DNA from: Aestuariibaculum lutulentum | Lineage (GTDB): Bacteria > Bacteroidota > Bacteroidia > Flavobacteriales > Flavobacteriaceae | Assembly: GCF_032926325.1 (NCBI RefSeq) | Contig: NZ_CP136709.1 | Coordinates: forward strand, 1,029,501 to 1,093,500 | Direction: 5' to 3' | Length of the DNA: 64,000 nucleotides | Part shown: positions 51,607 through 59,717 of the stretch, piece after piece | How the letters are laid out: each line of letters begins with the position of its first letter | Position numbering within the stretch: the first letter of the stretch is position 1 | Notes under the pieces: generated by a model | The model's database searches: none | What the model was told of the DNA's origin: nothing | The model's input: the letters and a program-made list of their open reading frames with translations, nothing else | Made by a program: the position numbers and the translations under genes

Positions 51607-52482
51607 TTATTGTCGTTTGTGTACTAAAAAAACACCTAAAAGAATAACAAAACTAGCTGCACCCTGAACTAAACTAAATCGCTCACCATCAAGAAACCCC
51701 CACATTAAAGCAACGATTGGCATGACATAGGTTACCGAAGATGTGAATACCGGCGTACTTATTTTAACCAGTTTATTGAACATAATTTTAGCCATAGCCG
51801 TTCCAAAAAACGATAAGGTTGTAATATAAACCATAGACATTTTAATTTCCGGATTTCTAAATGTCTTTTCAGAAAAGAAATCCACAAAAAACAACATAAT
51901 TATGGCCGGAAAAAAGATAACTGTATAATTACCCGCAGCTATAGTTAAAGGTTTTACATTATGAAGATATCGTTTTATAATATTCACATTTAATCCATAC
52001 ATCAATCCGGAAAGCAAAATAAAACCTGCATACCAGTAATTTTGATTTGGGTTAAGTTCTGCCCCATTCAACATTAAAATACAAGAACCAACAAACCCGA
52101 TAACCAACCCTAAAAACTGACGCTTAGACGAAGGAATATTAAAAAAGGCCAAACCTAACCAAAAGGTATGCATAGGCACCAAAGAATTTAAGACTGAAGT
52201 TACCGCACTATCAATTTCGGTTTCTGCTATAGCGAATAAAAACGCAGGAATAAAAGAGCCAACCAACGCTGAAATCGCTAACCATTTCCATTCGTTGAGT
52301 GTTACACTTTTCAGCCCTCTAAACCCTAATGCTAATAAAATTAATGATGTTATTAAGTTCCTTAATACCCCAAGTTGCATTGGAGTTAATCCCAAAAGTG
52401 ACTTTTTAATTAAAATAAAAGAACTTCCCCAGATTAACGAGAGTACAAATAAATATACCCATTTTAAATTTTGACTTTTCAC
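51607..52482 (-). CDS. EamA/DMT family permease
   Basis: Ten-segment inner-membrane transporter of the drug/metabolite superfamily, second of two in the window. Seen: LIWGSSFILIKKSLLGL near residues 16-32 in the first repeat and TPVFTSSVTYVMPIVALMWG near 240-259 in the second. The start is a GTG, because the codon before it is a stop in frame. Substrate unknown. A TAATTTTG box lies 21 bases upstream, back to back with the promoter of the HMA lipoprotein. Confidence 0.88.
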   Translation of the reverse strand: MKSQNLKWVYLFVLSLIWGSSFILIKKSLLGLTPMQLGVLRNLITSLILLALGFRGLKSVTLNEWKWLAISALVGSFIPAFLFAIAETEIDSAVTSVLNSLVPMHTFWLGLAFFNIPSSKRQFLGLVIGFVGSCILMLNGAELNPNQNYWYAGFILLSGLMYGLNVNIIKRYLHNVKPLTIAAGNYTVIFFPAIIMLFFVDFFSEKTFRNPEIKMSMVYITTLSFFGTAMAKIMFNKLVKISTPVFTSSVTYVMPIVALMWGFLDGERFSLVQGAASFVILLGVFLVHKRQ

Positions 52483-52502
52483 TCAGCATTTTATTTATAC
52501 AA

Positions 52503-52510
52503 CAAAATTA
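52503..52510 (-). promoter_or_regulatory. -7 box for the second EamA permease
   Basis: The minus strand reads TAATTTTG, a full TAnnTTTG match, with TTTG about 15 bases upstream. Confidence 0.45.
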
Positions 52511-52542
52511 GAGTTCTAAAACCAACAAACCGTATTATTTAG

Positions 52543-52550
52543 TAATTTTG
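52543..52550 (+). promoter_or_regulatory. -7 box for the HMA lipoprotein
   Basis: TAATTTTG, a full TAnnTTTG match, 32 bases before the ATG at 52583. It overlaps the alternative GTG start at 52550, which therefore cannot be used from this transcript. Confidence 0.5.
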
Positions 52551-52582
52551 TGCTTCATAATACCCTTATAAAACCATTGAAA

Positions 52583-53068
52583 ATGAAAAACATATTCTTT
52601 ATTGCCCTATTATCTCTTCTTGCTTTTAATTGTAAAAATAAAGCTGAATCTGAAGTAAAAACTGTTGAAGTTGCAACGACCAGCACTCAAGAGTTAGACC
52701 CAAATGCAAAATACGCTAAAGCTGAATTTACCGTTGAGGGTATGACTTGCATGATGGGATGCGCTAAAACAATTGAAAACAAACTAGCTAAAATGGAAGG
52801 CGTTAAATCTGCTAAAGTAGATTTCGACAAAAAATTAGCCATGGTTGAATACAACGAAGCGATGGTTACTCCCGAAAATTTAACAGAAACTGTTGCTCTT
52901 GTTAGCGACACTTATAAAGTAAGCGACATGAAAACTGTTAATAGTTTTTCAACTGAAAAAGCATGTAACGCTAACTGTGCTAAAGCGTGTTGTACTAACA
53001 AAACTGCAGAAGAAAAAGCTGCTTGTGCTAAAGATTGTAAAAAAGCTTGTTGTGCCGAAAAAGCTTAA
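52583..53068 (+). CDS. HMA-domain lipoprotein with Cys-rich metallothionein-like tail
   Basis: Exported lipoprotein of about 161 residues. Seen: lipobox LLAFNC with Cys16, an HMA domain from about residue 44 with the metal loop GMTCMMGCAK (Cys spaced by three, as in several Bacteroidota members, not the usual two), and a C-terminal tail. The tail holds two copies of C-x3-C-x3-CC, CNANCAKACC and CAKDCKKACC, ten residues apart (8 Cys). It probably binds copper or another soft metal in the periplasm or at the outer membrane. No transporter or regulator is adjacent. The start ATG is chosen because the promoter box overlaps the upstream GTG. Confidence 0.87.
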   Translation: MKNIFFIALLSLLAFNCKNKAESEVKTVEVATTSTQELDPNAKYAKAEFTVEGMTCMMGCAKTIENKLAKMEGVKSAKVDFDKKLAMVEYNEAMVTPENLTETVALVSDTYKVSDMKTVNSFSTEKACNANCAKACCTNKTAEEKAACAKDCKKACCAEKA

Positions 53069-53087
53069 CTACTTGTAAATGAAATAT

Positions 53088-53120
53088 AAAAAAGCGTCTC
53101 GAAATCGAGACGCTTTTTTA
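53088..53120. terminator. bidirectional terminator between the HMA lipoprotein and gldD
   Basis: Long perfect stem AAAAAGCGTCTCGA / TCGAGACGCTTTTT with an AA loop, between convergent genes; strong in both directions. Confidence 0.9.
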
Positions 53121-53702
53121 TTTCCACCTTAAGGTTTCCATAATATGTTGAATATCTTTTTCCAGATAGTTTGCAGCTGGCAAAATGGAATCGTAATTTG
53201 GTTTGGCATAAAAATACAACGAGCCTGTTAAAAAGTGATTCACACTGTCGGTAACATAAAACTGTGCCGGCGAAGCTACATCGCCTTTAACCTTAGAAAA
53301 AACGCCGTAAACTTTTCGTTCTTCATTTTCATAAGGAAATGCAGGAATTTCATCAGCTTTAATGGTGTGCTCTAAAGTCAATTTCTGAGCATCACCCAGA
53401 TACTTTTCTAAAGTCTTCCTGTCGTTATTAATCGATTTATAAGTTACAAATATGGTTCCTTTCATAGAAGGATACTGAAGATCTATCCCATAACTTTCTG
53501 TAGCTGCTCTCATGGGTTTTACATTAACTTCTGTTGCCAGTTTATTCGTTTCAAACGAAAATGGCAAACCTGTAAAATCCGGTTGATTATATTTATGTTC
53601 AGGGTAATCTAATCGTAAAAATGCCTTTGGCTTAGGCACATAATCTTCGCCACAAGACACACATAGCAATACAAATAAAAGTAAGTAAATATTATACTTC
53701 AT
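53118..53702 (-). CDS. gldD: gliding-motility lipoprotein GldD
   Basis: Lipoprotein required for gliding in Flavobacterium-type cells. Seen: lipobox LLCVSC with Cys17, then GEDYVPKPKAFLRLDYPEH near 18-36 and SYGIDLQYPSMKGTIFVTYK near 69-88, the conserved GldD blocks. Length 194 is standard. It starts 11 bases inside the end of gldE, so the pair is translationally coupled. Its exact biochemical role is not established to my knowledge; it is linked to GldE in all species I recall. Confidence 0.93.
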   Translation of the reverse strand: MKYNIYLLLFVLLCVSCGEDYVPKPKAFLRLDYPEHKYNQPDFTGLPFSFETNKLATEVNVKPMRAATESYGIDLQYPSMKGTIFVTYKSINNDRKTLEKYLGDAQKLTLEHTIKADEIPAFPYENEERKVYGVFSKVKGDVASPAQFYVTDSVNHFLTGSLYFYAKPNYDSILPAANYLEKDIQHIMETLRWK

Positions 53703-55011
53703 CTAGAATGGTAAATTTTACAAGCTTTATACGTTTCTTATCTAAAGCTTCAATTTTAAAAACGAAATTTTTAAAATTTATTTTACTATTTAACTTAGGA
53801 AAGCTTTTTGAAATCTCTAACACAAATCCCGCAACGGTTTCGGCTTCCCCTTTGTTTTCTTCAAAAACAGTTTCGTCTTCAATTTTAATAATCTTATAAA
53901 AATCTTTCAGTGCTGTTTTGCCTTCAAACACATAATTATGGTCATCAAGCTTTGAATAGGTTAAATCTTCATCATCAAACTCATCGCTGATATCCCCAAC
54001 AATTTCTTCTATAATATCTTCTAAAGAAATTAAACCGGAGGTTCCCCCATATTCATCAACCACAACTGCCAAATGCACTTTCTTATCCTGAAATTCGGTC
54101 ATTAAATCATCTAGCTTCTTATTTTCAGGAACAAAAAATGGTTCACGAAGAAGCGTTGTCCAATCGAACTGTTTTCTGTCAATATAAGGCAGTAAATCCT
54201 TCACGTAAAGAATCCCTTTAATCGTATCTATATTATCCTGATACACAGGAATACGAGAATATCCGTTTTCAATAATTTCATTTAGAACATCGGCATATTT
54301 TTGTTCAATATTTAAAGCAAAAATATCAATTCGAGGGCGCATAACCTGTTTGGTATCTGTGTTTCCAAACTGTACAATACCTCTAAGTATTTTATGTTCT
54401 TCTTTTGTGGTATCTTCTTCACTGGTTAACTCTAAAGCCTGCGATAATTGATCGACGCTTAAATTAGATTTTTGTTTTCCTAATCTGTCATGAATCGCCA
54501 AGGTAACACTTCGCATGGGTAAACTTAACGGCGACAACAACACATCTAAAACCTTTAGCGGATAAGCCATAAAAACAGCAAAGGTTATATTATTACGACT
54601 GGCATATATTTTCGGTAGAATTTCTCCGAATAATAAGATTAAGAAAGTTACGATTACCACTTCGATAATAAACTTAATTAACGCCGATGTTATTCCTGAA
54701 AACAAAAAACCACTTAAGTAGGCGAATAAAATAACCACCGCAATATTGATAAAGTTATTGGCCACAAGAATAGTTGCCAATAATTTTTTTGGGCGGTCTA
54801 ATAAATCTGAAATAATTTGAATGCGTTTAGACTTCTCTTCTAAACCTTTTTCTATATCGCTACGCGAAAGCGAGAACATAGCAACTTCGGCACCAGAAAT
54901 AAGTGCGGAACAACATAGCAGTACAAATAATAACACAAAACCAAATACAATTGAATAATCAACTGCTGCTATTAAACTACTAAAACTGGCGGGCTCAGGG
55001 TCCAAATACAA
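53692..55011 (-). CDS. gldE: gliding-motility-associated protein GldE (CorC/HlyC type)
   Basis: Inner-membrane protein of the CNNM/CorC group. Seen: a DUF21-like membrane domain with about three segments over residues 18-160 (LISGAEVAMFSLSRSD), a CBS pair at about 215-330 (VMRPRIDIFALN, EYGGTSGLISLEDIIEEIVG), and a CorC_HlyC transporter-associated domain to the C-terminus. The start is a TTG; no ATG fits before the first membrane segment. It is upstream of and overlapping gldD, and downstream of ssb, matching the usual flavobacterial row. Confidence 0.9.
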   Translation of the reverse strand: MYLDPEPASFSSLIAAVDYSIVFGFVLLFVLLCCSALISGAEVAMFSLSRSDIEKGLEEKSKRIQIISDLLDRPKKLLATILVANNFINIAVVILFAYLSGFLFSGITSALIKFIIEVVIVTFLILLFGEILPKIYASRNNITFAVFMAYPLKVLDVLLSPLSLPMRSVTLAIHDRLGKQKSNLSVDQLSQALELTSEEDTTKEEHKILRGIVQFGNTDTKQVMRPRIDIFALNIEQKYADVLNEIIENGYSRIPVYQDNIDTIKGILYVKDLLPYIDRKQFDWTTLLREPFFVPENKKLDDLMTEFQDKKVHLAVVVDEYGGTSGLISLEDIIEEIVGDISDEFDDEDLTYSKLDDHNYVFEGKTALKDFYKIIKIEDETVFEENKGEAETVAGFVLEISKSFPKLNSKINFKNFVFKIEALDKKRIKLVKFTILDEV

Positions 55012-55048
55012 AAATTTAAGTTAAACATAAACGCTACTTGGCGTTTCT

Positions 55049-55501
55049 TTAAAATGGAAGATCGTCGTCTTCAATAGGGTCGCTGGAAACAGGTTTACTT
55101 TCAACCGGTTTAGAAACTTGCGGTGCTGCACTTGGGGTGCTCCCCATTTGCGCTTCACTTTCCTTTTTAGTGGTTAAAAATGTAAAGTCCGTACATTGAA
55201 TTTCGGTTGAGTAACGCTCGTTACCAGATTCGTCAGTCCATTTTCTGGTTTTCAGACGACCTTCAATATACACCTTGTCCCCTTTGCTTAAATACTTCTC
55301 ACAAATTTCGGCTCCTTTATTTCTAACTACAATATTATGCCACTCTGTATTGGTTACACGCTCGTTAGTTTGTTTGCTAACGTAGGTTTCATTTGTTGCC
55401 AAAGGAAAACGCCCCACGCAGCCACCACCTTCAAAATAGTGCATTTTCACCTCGTCGCCTAAATGACCAATTAACATCACTTTATTTAAAGTTCCAGACA
55501 T
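55049..55501 (-). CDS. ssb: single-stranded DNA-binding protein
   Basis: Coats ssDNA and recruits repair and replication enzymes. Seen: OB fold over residues 1-110 (NKVMLIGHLGDEVKMHYFEG, EWHNIVVRNKGAEICEKYLS, GDKVYIEGRLKTRKW), a short Pro/Ser linker, and the acidic tip IEDDDLPF at the C-terminus. Length 150. It lies between mutY and gldE as in related genomes. A TAATTTTG box lies at 55526-55533. Confidence 0.97.
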   Translation of the reverse strand: MSGTLNKVMLIGHLGDEVKMHYFEGGGCVGRFPLATNETYVSKQTNERVTNTEWHNIVVRNKGAEICEKYLSKGDKVYIEGRLKTRKWTDESGNERYSTEIQCTDFTFLTTKKESEAQMGSTPSAAPQVSKPVESKPVSSDPIEDDDLPF

Positions 55502-55525
55502 ATATGTTTATAGTTTATACAAAAG

Positions 55526-55533
55526 CAAAATTA
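55526..55533 (-). promoter_or_regulatory. -7 box for ssb-gldE-gldD
   Basis: The minus strand reads TAATTTTG, a full TAnnTTTG match, 25 bases before the ssb ATG. Confidence 0.45.
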
Positions 55534-55615
55534 AAGAATTGCTTTTCATTATTAAGAATCGATTTCCATTTTTTTAAAATTAACAAAAAAATGCGACCGG
55601 CAATAAATAACCCAA

Positions 55616-56656
55616 TTAAAAATTAAAAGCCTCTATAAAATTACCTATTAATATAGGTACTGCATAATCGGTTACAGAAGCAATAGAAACACCACTTTTT
55701 AATTCGTCTTCAAGCTTTACAATCCAGAATTTGGTATGCAAATGCTGATGAGAAAGTTTATGTACAATAGATTCCTTATTATATAACGACAACTCAAAAG
55801 ACCTGTCTTTTAATAACTGGTGCGTTTCTGCTAAGCTTTTCATTTCAGTAAAACCGACTTCATTTTTAGTTTCTACTAAAGGAAACTGATACAGGTTTTG
55901 CCAAATACCTTTCCCTTGACGCTGCTCTAAAACCGTTTGATTATCATCTGAAAGAATAACCAGAAAATTAAAATGTTTAACCTTGGCTTTATTAGCCTTT
56001 AACTTTACCGGAAGGTTTTCAACCTCACTTTTGTTATACGCTATACAACTATTAATAAACGGACAGGTGTCACAATTGGGGTTTTTAGGTTTACAGTGCA
56101 TTGCCCCAAACTCCATAATGGCCTGATTAAAGGTTGCCGGATCCTTCTTATCGATAAGCTCCTGTGCTAAGGCTTTAAACTCTTTATTCCCTTTCGTAGT
56201 ATTTATAGGAGTATCGATACCGAAATAACGCGATAGCACACGATAAACATTTCCATCTACTACCGCAGCAACTTCATTAAAACATATTGAAGCTATAGCA
56301 CTGGCTGTATAATCGCCAACACCTTTTAATTTTAATAAGTCTTTATAGTTATCCGGAAATTTTCCATTTAATTCGTTAGCTACATACTTCGCAGTTGCAT
56401 GTAAATTCCTAGCTCTGGAATAATATCCTAATCCTTGCCATAATTTTAACACCTGGCTTTCGGATGCGTTAGCCAAATCGAAAACAGACGGAAATTCGGC
56501 GACAAATGCGCTGTAATATGGCAGTCCTTGCGCAACTTGTGTCTGCTGTAAAATAATTTCTGATAGCCAAATATAATAGGGATTTGCCGTTTTTCGCCAC
56601 GGTAATTCACGCTTATTATTTGAATACCAATTATTTAAAGTTTTATAAAATATCAT
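55616..56656 (-). CDS. mutY: A/G-specific adenine DNA glycosylase MutY
   Basis: Removes adenine mispaired with 8-oxoguanine. From the ATG at 56656 (MIFYKTLNNW): WYSNNKRELPWR near 10-21, the helix-hairpin-helix LKGVGDYTASAIASICF near 106-122 and the catalytic Asp in VVDGNVYRVL near 128-137. The iron-sulfur Cys row follows as HCKPKNPNCDTCPFINSC near 185-202 (C-x6-C-x2-C-x5-C). The C-terminal 8-oxoG-recognising NUDIX-like domain follows. A TATTTTTG box at 56678-56685 lies inside the longer reading and confirms the shorter start. Confidence 0.95.
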   Translation of the reverse strand: MIFYKTLNNWYSNNKRELPWRKTANPYYIWLSEIILQQTQVAQGLPYYSAFVAEFPSVFDLANASESQVLKLWQGLGYYSRARNLHATAKYVANELNGKFPDNYKDLLKLKGVGDYTASAIASICFNEVAAVVDGNVYRVLSRYFGIDTPINTTKGNKEFKALAQELIDKKDPATFNQAIMEFGAMHCKPKNPNCDTCPFINSCIAYNKSEVENLPVKLKANKAKVKHFNFLVILSDDNQTVLEQRQGKGIWQNLYQFPLVETKNEVGFTEMKSLAETHQLLKDRSFELSLYNKESIVHKLSHQHLHTKFWIVKLEDELKSGVSIASVTDYAVPILIGNFIEAFNF

Positions 56657-56677
56657 CAACCAAATAAATACAGCGAA

Positions 56678-56685
56678 CAAAAATA
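56678..56685 (-). promoter_or_regulatory. -7 box for mutY
   Basis: The minus strand reads TATTTTTG, a full TAnnTTTG match, 22 bases before the mutY ATG. Confidence 0.5.
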
Positions 56686-56718
56686 AACGTTTATAATCTT
56701 AAATTTTAATGAATTAGG

Positions 56719-56751
56719 TTTGAAATATTGAATATTTAATTCCTATATTTG
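56719..56751 (+). promoter_or_regulatory. promoter of the HU gene
   Basis: TTTG (56719-56722), 21 bases, then TATATTTG (56744-56751): the full Bacteroidota consensus, 43 bases before the HU start. Confidence 0.75.
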
Positions 56752-56794
56752 CATCCCTTTTAAAATTATAGTAATCTAATAAAAATATATTAAA

Positions 56795-57085
56795 ATGACG
56801 AAGGCTGATTTAGTAGCAAAAATTTCTGAGAAATTAGGAATTGAAAAAGGTGATGTTCAAGCGACGGTTGAAACATTTATGGAAGAAGTAAAATCATCTT
56901 TAGAGGCGGGAGATAATGTTTACTTAAGAGGTTTTGGAAGTTTCATCATCAAAACAAGAGCTGAGAAAACAGGTAGAAATATCTCTAAAAACACTACTAT
57001 TAAGATACCATCTCACAACATTCCTGCATTTAAGCCTGCTAAAGTATTTGTTGAAGGCGTTAAAACTAATGTAGAGGTTAAATAA
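56795..57085 (+). CDS. HU/IHF-family DNA-binding protein
   Basis: Small histone-like protein that bends DNA. Seen: MTKADLVAKISEKLGIEK at the N-terminus and VYLRGFGSFIIKTRAEKTG with the GFGSF motif near 45-52, plus IPSHNIPAFKPAKVF near 71-85 for the DNA-binding arm. Length 96 is standard. It starts the rightward row HU - 30-residue basic protein - rng, divergent from mutY, with a very clear promoter. Confidence 0.95.
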   Translation: MTKADLVAKISEKLGIEKGDVQATVETFMEEVKSSLEAGDNVYLRGFGSFIIKTRAEKTGRNISKNTTIKIPSHNIPAFKPAKVFVEGVKTNVEVK

Positions 57086-57130
57086 CAACGAAACATTTAA
57101 AAGAAATTATTAATTTAAAAAACAGTATTT

Positions 57131-57223
57131 ATGCCAAGTGGTAAAAAACGTAAGAGACATAAGGTTGCTACGCACAAGCGTAAGAAACGTAGACGCGCTA
57201 ATCGTCACAAAAAGAAAAAATAG
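57131..57223 (+). CDS. 30-residue very basic protein, AURKAIP1/COX24 (bS22/mS38)-like
   Basis: Tiny protein starting MPSGKKRKRHKVATHKRKKR and ending in a run of Lys, 30 residues with about 20 Lys/Arg. It matches the short Lys/Arg/His-rich pattern of the AURKAIP1/COX24 domain found in mitochondrial mS38 and mycobacterial bS22, so it is probably a ribosomal protein of the small subunit. The open frame starts 46 bases after the HU stop and has its own terminator hairpin 6 bases past the stop. The composition cannot be random reading of AT-rich DNA. Confidence 0.75.
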   Translation: MPSGKKRKRHKVATHKRKKRRRANRHKKKK

Positions 57224-57228
57224 TCAAG

Positions 57229-57258
57229 AAAAGTAGTTAACAGCTACTTTTTTTGGTT
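57229..57258 (+). terminator. terminator after the 30-residue basic protein
   Basis: Stem AAAGTAG / CTACTTT with a 7-base loop followed by TTTTGGTTTTT, 6 bases after the stop. Confidence 0.75.
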
Positions 57259-57507
57259 TTTACAAAACAAAACGTTCTTTGAAATGAGTTCAAGAGAATG
57301 TGGGTACATTTTGTGCCTTTCCTGAACTCCACGGATTTTAAAAAATCCTGTGAAATCTGTTGCTATTACTGGCATCAGATAAAAAATTAAGTATAATCCA
57401 TCTGTACAATTAAGTTCTAGTTACTGGTTTTTAGTCTATTAGCATATTGCTAAAAAAACAGAAAATTATAAACTATAGCCTAGAAAGTATGGATAAAAAT
57501 TAACTAA
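57259..57507 (+). other. long intergenic leader in front of rng
   Basis: About 250 bases with no open frame I would support. It contains the inverted repeat CACGGATTTT / AAAATCCTGTG at 57331-57354 (one mismatch), without a T run. No clean TAnnTTTG box was found; the rng promoter could not be placed. Possibly a structured 5' leader. Confidence 0.4.
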
Positions 57508-59055
57508 ATGGATAAAGAATTGATCATTAGATCTAGTTCCGATGATGTTGATTTTGCCTTATTAAAAGATGGAAAACTAATTGAATTACAGAAAGATGAA
57601 GGTGGTAATAACTTTTCGGTTGGTGATGTGTTTATAGCCAAAATAAGAAAAGCTGTTCCTGGTCTAAATGCTGCATTTGTTAATGTAGGTTATGAGAAAG
57701 ATGCTTTTTTGCATTATCATGATTTAGGACCAAAACTTCCTTCCCTTCTAAAATTCACAAAAAGTGTAAGCACAGGTAAACTAAAAGATTTTTCTTTAAA
57801 AAATTTCCCATTTGAAAAGGATATTGATAAAGACGGTAAAATTGCCGATGTCTTAAAATCAAATCAGTCGCTATTAGTACAAATAGTAAAAGAACCAATT
57901 TCTACCAAAGGCCCGAGAATAAGCTCAGAGCTTTCTATTGCCGGTAGATATATTGTTTTAGTTCCTTTTTCTAACCGTATTTCTATTTCTCAAAAAATAG
58001 AAGACAAAGAAGAAAAAGAACGACTAAAACGTCTGGTAAAGAGTATTACTCCTGCCGGATTTGGTATTATAGTTCGTACGGTAGCACAAGGCAAAAAGGT
58101 AGCTGAACTAGATAAAGATTTGCAAAATTTGCTAAGTCGTTGGACAGCAATGTGCAAAAAGCTACACAAAGCCCATCATCCAAGTAAAGTATTAGGTGAA
58201 ATGAATAAAGCCTCGTCTATTTTACGAGACATTTTTAACGACACCTTTACTGCAATTCATGTTGATGATGAAGAGCTTTACTTTAAAATTAAAGATTACG
58301 TGCACGAAATTGCACCTAACAAAGAATCAATAGTTAAACAGTATCAATCAAATGTTCCAATTTTCGAAAAATATGGAATAGAAAGACAAATTAAAACCTC
58401 GTTTGGCAAAACCGTATCTATGGCCAAGGGCGCCTATCTGGTAATAGAACATACCGAAGCCCTGCACGTTATAGATGTAAACAGTGGTAATCGTTCTAAC
58501 AAAGCCAACAATCAAGAGGAAACCGCATTAGAGGTTAATTTAATAGCCGCTACCGAAATTGCCCGACAACTGCGTTTACGCGATATGGGAGGTATTATTG
58601 TAGTCGACTTTATAGATATGACTAATGCAGAAAACAGGCAGAAGCTCTTTAATCATTTCCGTGATGAAATGAAAGATGACAGAGCGAAACACAAAATACT
58701 GCCCCCAAGTAAATTTGGATTGATACAAATTACAAGACAACGTGTACGCCCAGAAATGAACATAAAAACCAGGGAACAAAACCCTGATGAACTTATGAAC
58801 GACTCTGAGGTTGAGGCACCAATAGGAATTGTGTCTAAAATAACTCACGATCTTGAAAAACTATTAAAAAAAGACTATAAAAAGTTGACTTTAAACACAC
58901 ATCCTTTTATAGCAGCCTTTTTAACAAAAGGTTTTCCATCTATACGTTCAAAATGGTTTTTTGAACATAAGAAATGGGTTAAAATTTTACCAAGAGATGC
59001 TTACACATACCTGGAATATCACTTTTTCGATAAAGATGGTAATCAGGTTAAATAA
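57508..59055 (+). CDS. rng: ribonuclease E/G
   Basis: Endoribonuclease for rRNA and mRNA maturation. Seen: S1-like RNA-binding domain over about 35-130 (VGDVFIAKIRKAVPGLNAAF, VNVGYEKDAFLHYHDL), the DNase-I-like catalytic centre with IDVNSGNRSNK near 321-331 and GGIIVVDFIDMT near 361-372 (the two catalytic Asp), and CxxC-like features absent. At 515 residues it is the short RNase G type, without the RNase E scaffold arm. It follows HU and the small basic protein, the order I know from Flavobacterium. Confidence 0.95.
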   Translation: MDKELIIRSSSDDVDFALLKDGKLIELQKDEGGNNFSVGDVFIAKIRKAVPGLNAAFVNVGYEKDAFLHYHDLGPKLPSLLKFTKSVSTGKLKDFSLKNFPFEKDIDKDGKIADVLKSNQSLLVQIVKEPISTKGPRISSELSIAGRYIVLVPFSNRISISQKIEDKEEKERLKRLVKSITPAGFGIIVRTVAQGKKVAELDKDLQNLLSRWTAMCKKLHKAHHPSKVLGEMNKASSILRDIFNDTFTAIHVDDEELYFKIKDYVHEIAPNKESIVKQYQSNVPIFEKYGIERQIKTSFGKTVSMAKGAYLVIEHTEALHVIDVNSGNRSNKANNQEETALEVNLIAATEIARQLRLRDMGGIIVVDFIDMTNAENRQKLFNHFRDEMKDDRAKHKILPPSKFGLIQITRQRVRPEMNIKTREQNPDELMNDSEVEAPIGIVSKITHDLEKLLKKDYKKLTLNTHPFIAAFLTKGFPSIRSKWFFEHKKWVKILPRDAYTYLEYHFFDKDGNQVK

Positions 59056-59061
59056 CCTTTT

Positions 59062-59100
59062 AAAACCCCTGCTAGTTCTAGTTTGGGGTTTTCTTTTTTT
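59062..59100 (+). terminator. terminator of rng
   Basis: Stem AAAACCCC / GGGGTTTT around a 15-base loop followed by CTTTTTTT, 6 bases after the rng stop. Confidence 0.85.
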
Positions 59101-59107
59101 ATAATTA

Positions 59108-59205
59108 TGGCGTTACCTTTCGCTCTGCTTCAGGTCGGGCTATACGCTGCAAGTCTTCGTTCGTAACTCTCTGCGAGCTTTACACTACTATCCCTAACGC
59201 ATTTC
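59108..59205. repeat. imperfect intergenic inverted-repeat element, copy B
   Basis: About 100 bases beginning TGGCGTTACC and ending TATCCCTAACGCA, so the ends are GCGTTA / TAACGC. The inner blocks GGTCGGGCTATACGCTGCAA and CACTACTATCCCTAACGC align imperfectly with copy A at 43985-44065. It has no open frame and sits between the rng terminator and the GNAT gene. Confidence 0.5.
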
Positions 59206-59256
59206 TCACGATAAATTCTAAGGTATTAACTATCTTAGTTACCTTAATTCGTTTTT

Positions 59257-59715
59257 ATGATTACCTTATTAAGAACCACCTCAATAAACAACGATTTTAT
59301 TGCATTAGTCAAACATCTCGATGCCGATTTAGCAAGACGTGATGGAGACGACCACGCCTTTTATGCACAGTTCAATAAAATAGATTCTATTAAACATGTC
59401 GTTGTCGCTTACTCCAATAATACACCCGTGGCTTGCGGAGCTATAAAACCATATAACGAGACTACTATGGAAATAAAACGGATGTATACCACCGAAGATT
59501 ACCGTAGCCAAGGCATTGCTTCAAAATTATTGTCTGAACTCGAACAATGGGCCACTGAATTAGCATACAAAACATGTATTTTAGAAACCGGAATTAAACA
59601 GCCAGAAGCCATTAAACTTTACTCAAAAAATGGTTATCACCTCATCCCAAATTACGGACAATACACAAATGTAGCAGAAAGTAAATGCTTTGAAAAACAC
59701 TTAAACAATTTCTAA
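59257..59715 (+). CDS. GNAT family N-acetyltransferase
   Basis: Acetyl-CoA-dependent acyltransferase of unknown substrate, 152 residues. Seen: MEIKRMYTTEDYRSQGIASKL near 69-89 containing the acetyl-CoA loop (Arg/Gln-x-x-Gly-Ile/Ala), and LETGIKQPEAIKLYSKNGYH near 108-127, the usual C-terminal motif of the family. It is followed by the YfiT-like gene after 2 bases, so the two are cotranscribed. Confidence 0.92.
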   Translation: MITLLRTTSINNDFIALVKHLDADLARRDGDDHAFYAQFNKIDSIKHVVVAYSNNTPVACGAIKPYNETTMEIKRMYTTEDYRSQGIASKLLSELEQWATELAYKTCILETGIKQPEAIKLYSKNGYHLIPNYGQYTNVAESKCFEKHLNNF

Positions 59716-59717
59716 AT

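Noticed and set aside
57265..57300. GTTCTTTGA-like stretch reminiscent of the region upstream of 16S rRNA
   Set aside because: Too short and no rRNA sequence follows; a coincidence in AT-rich leader DNA.
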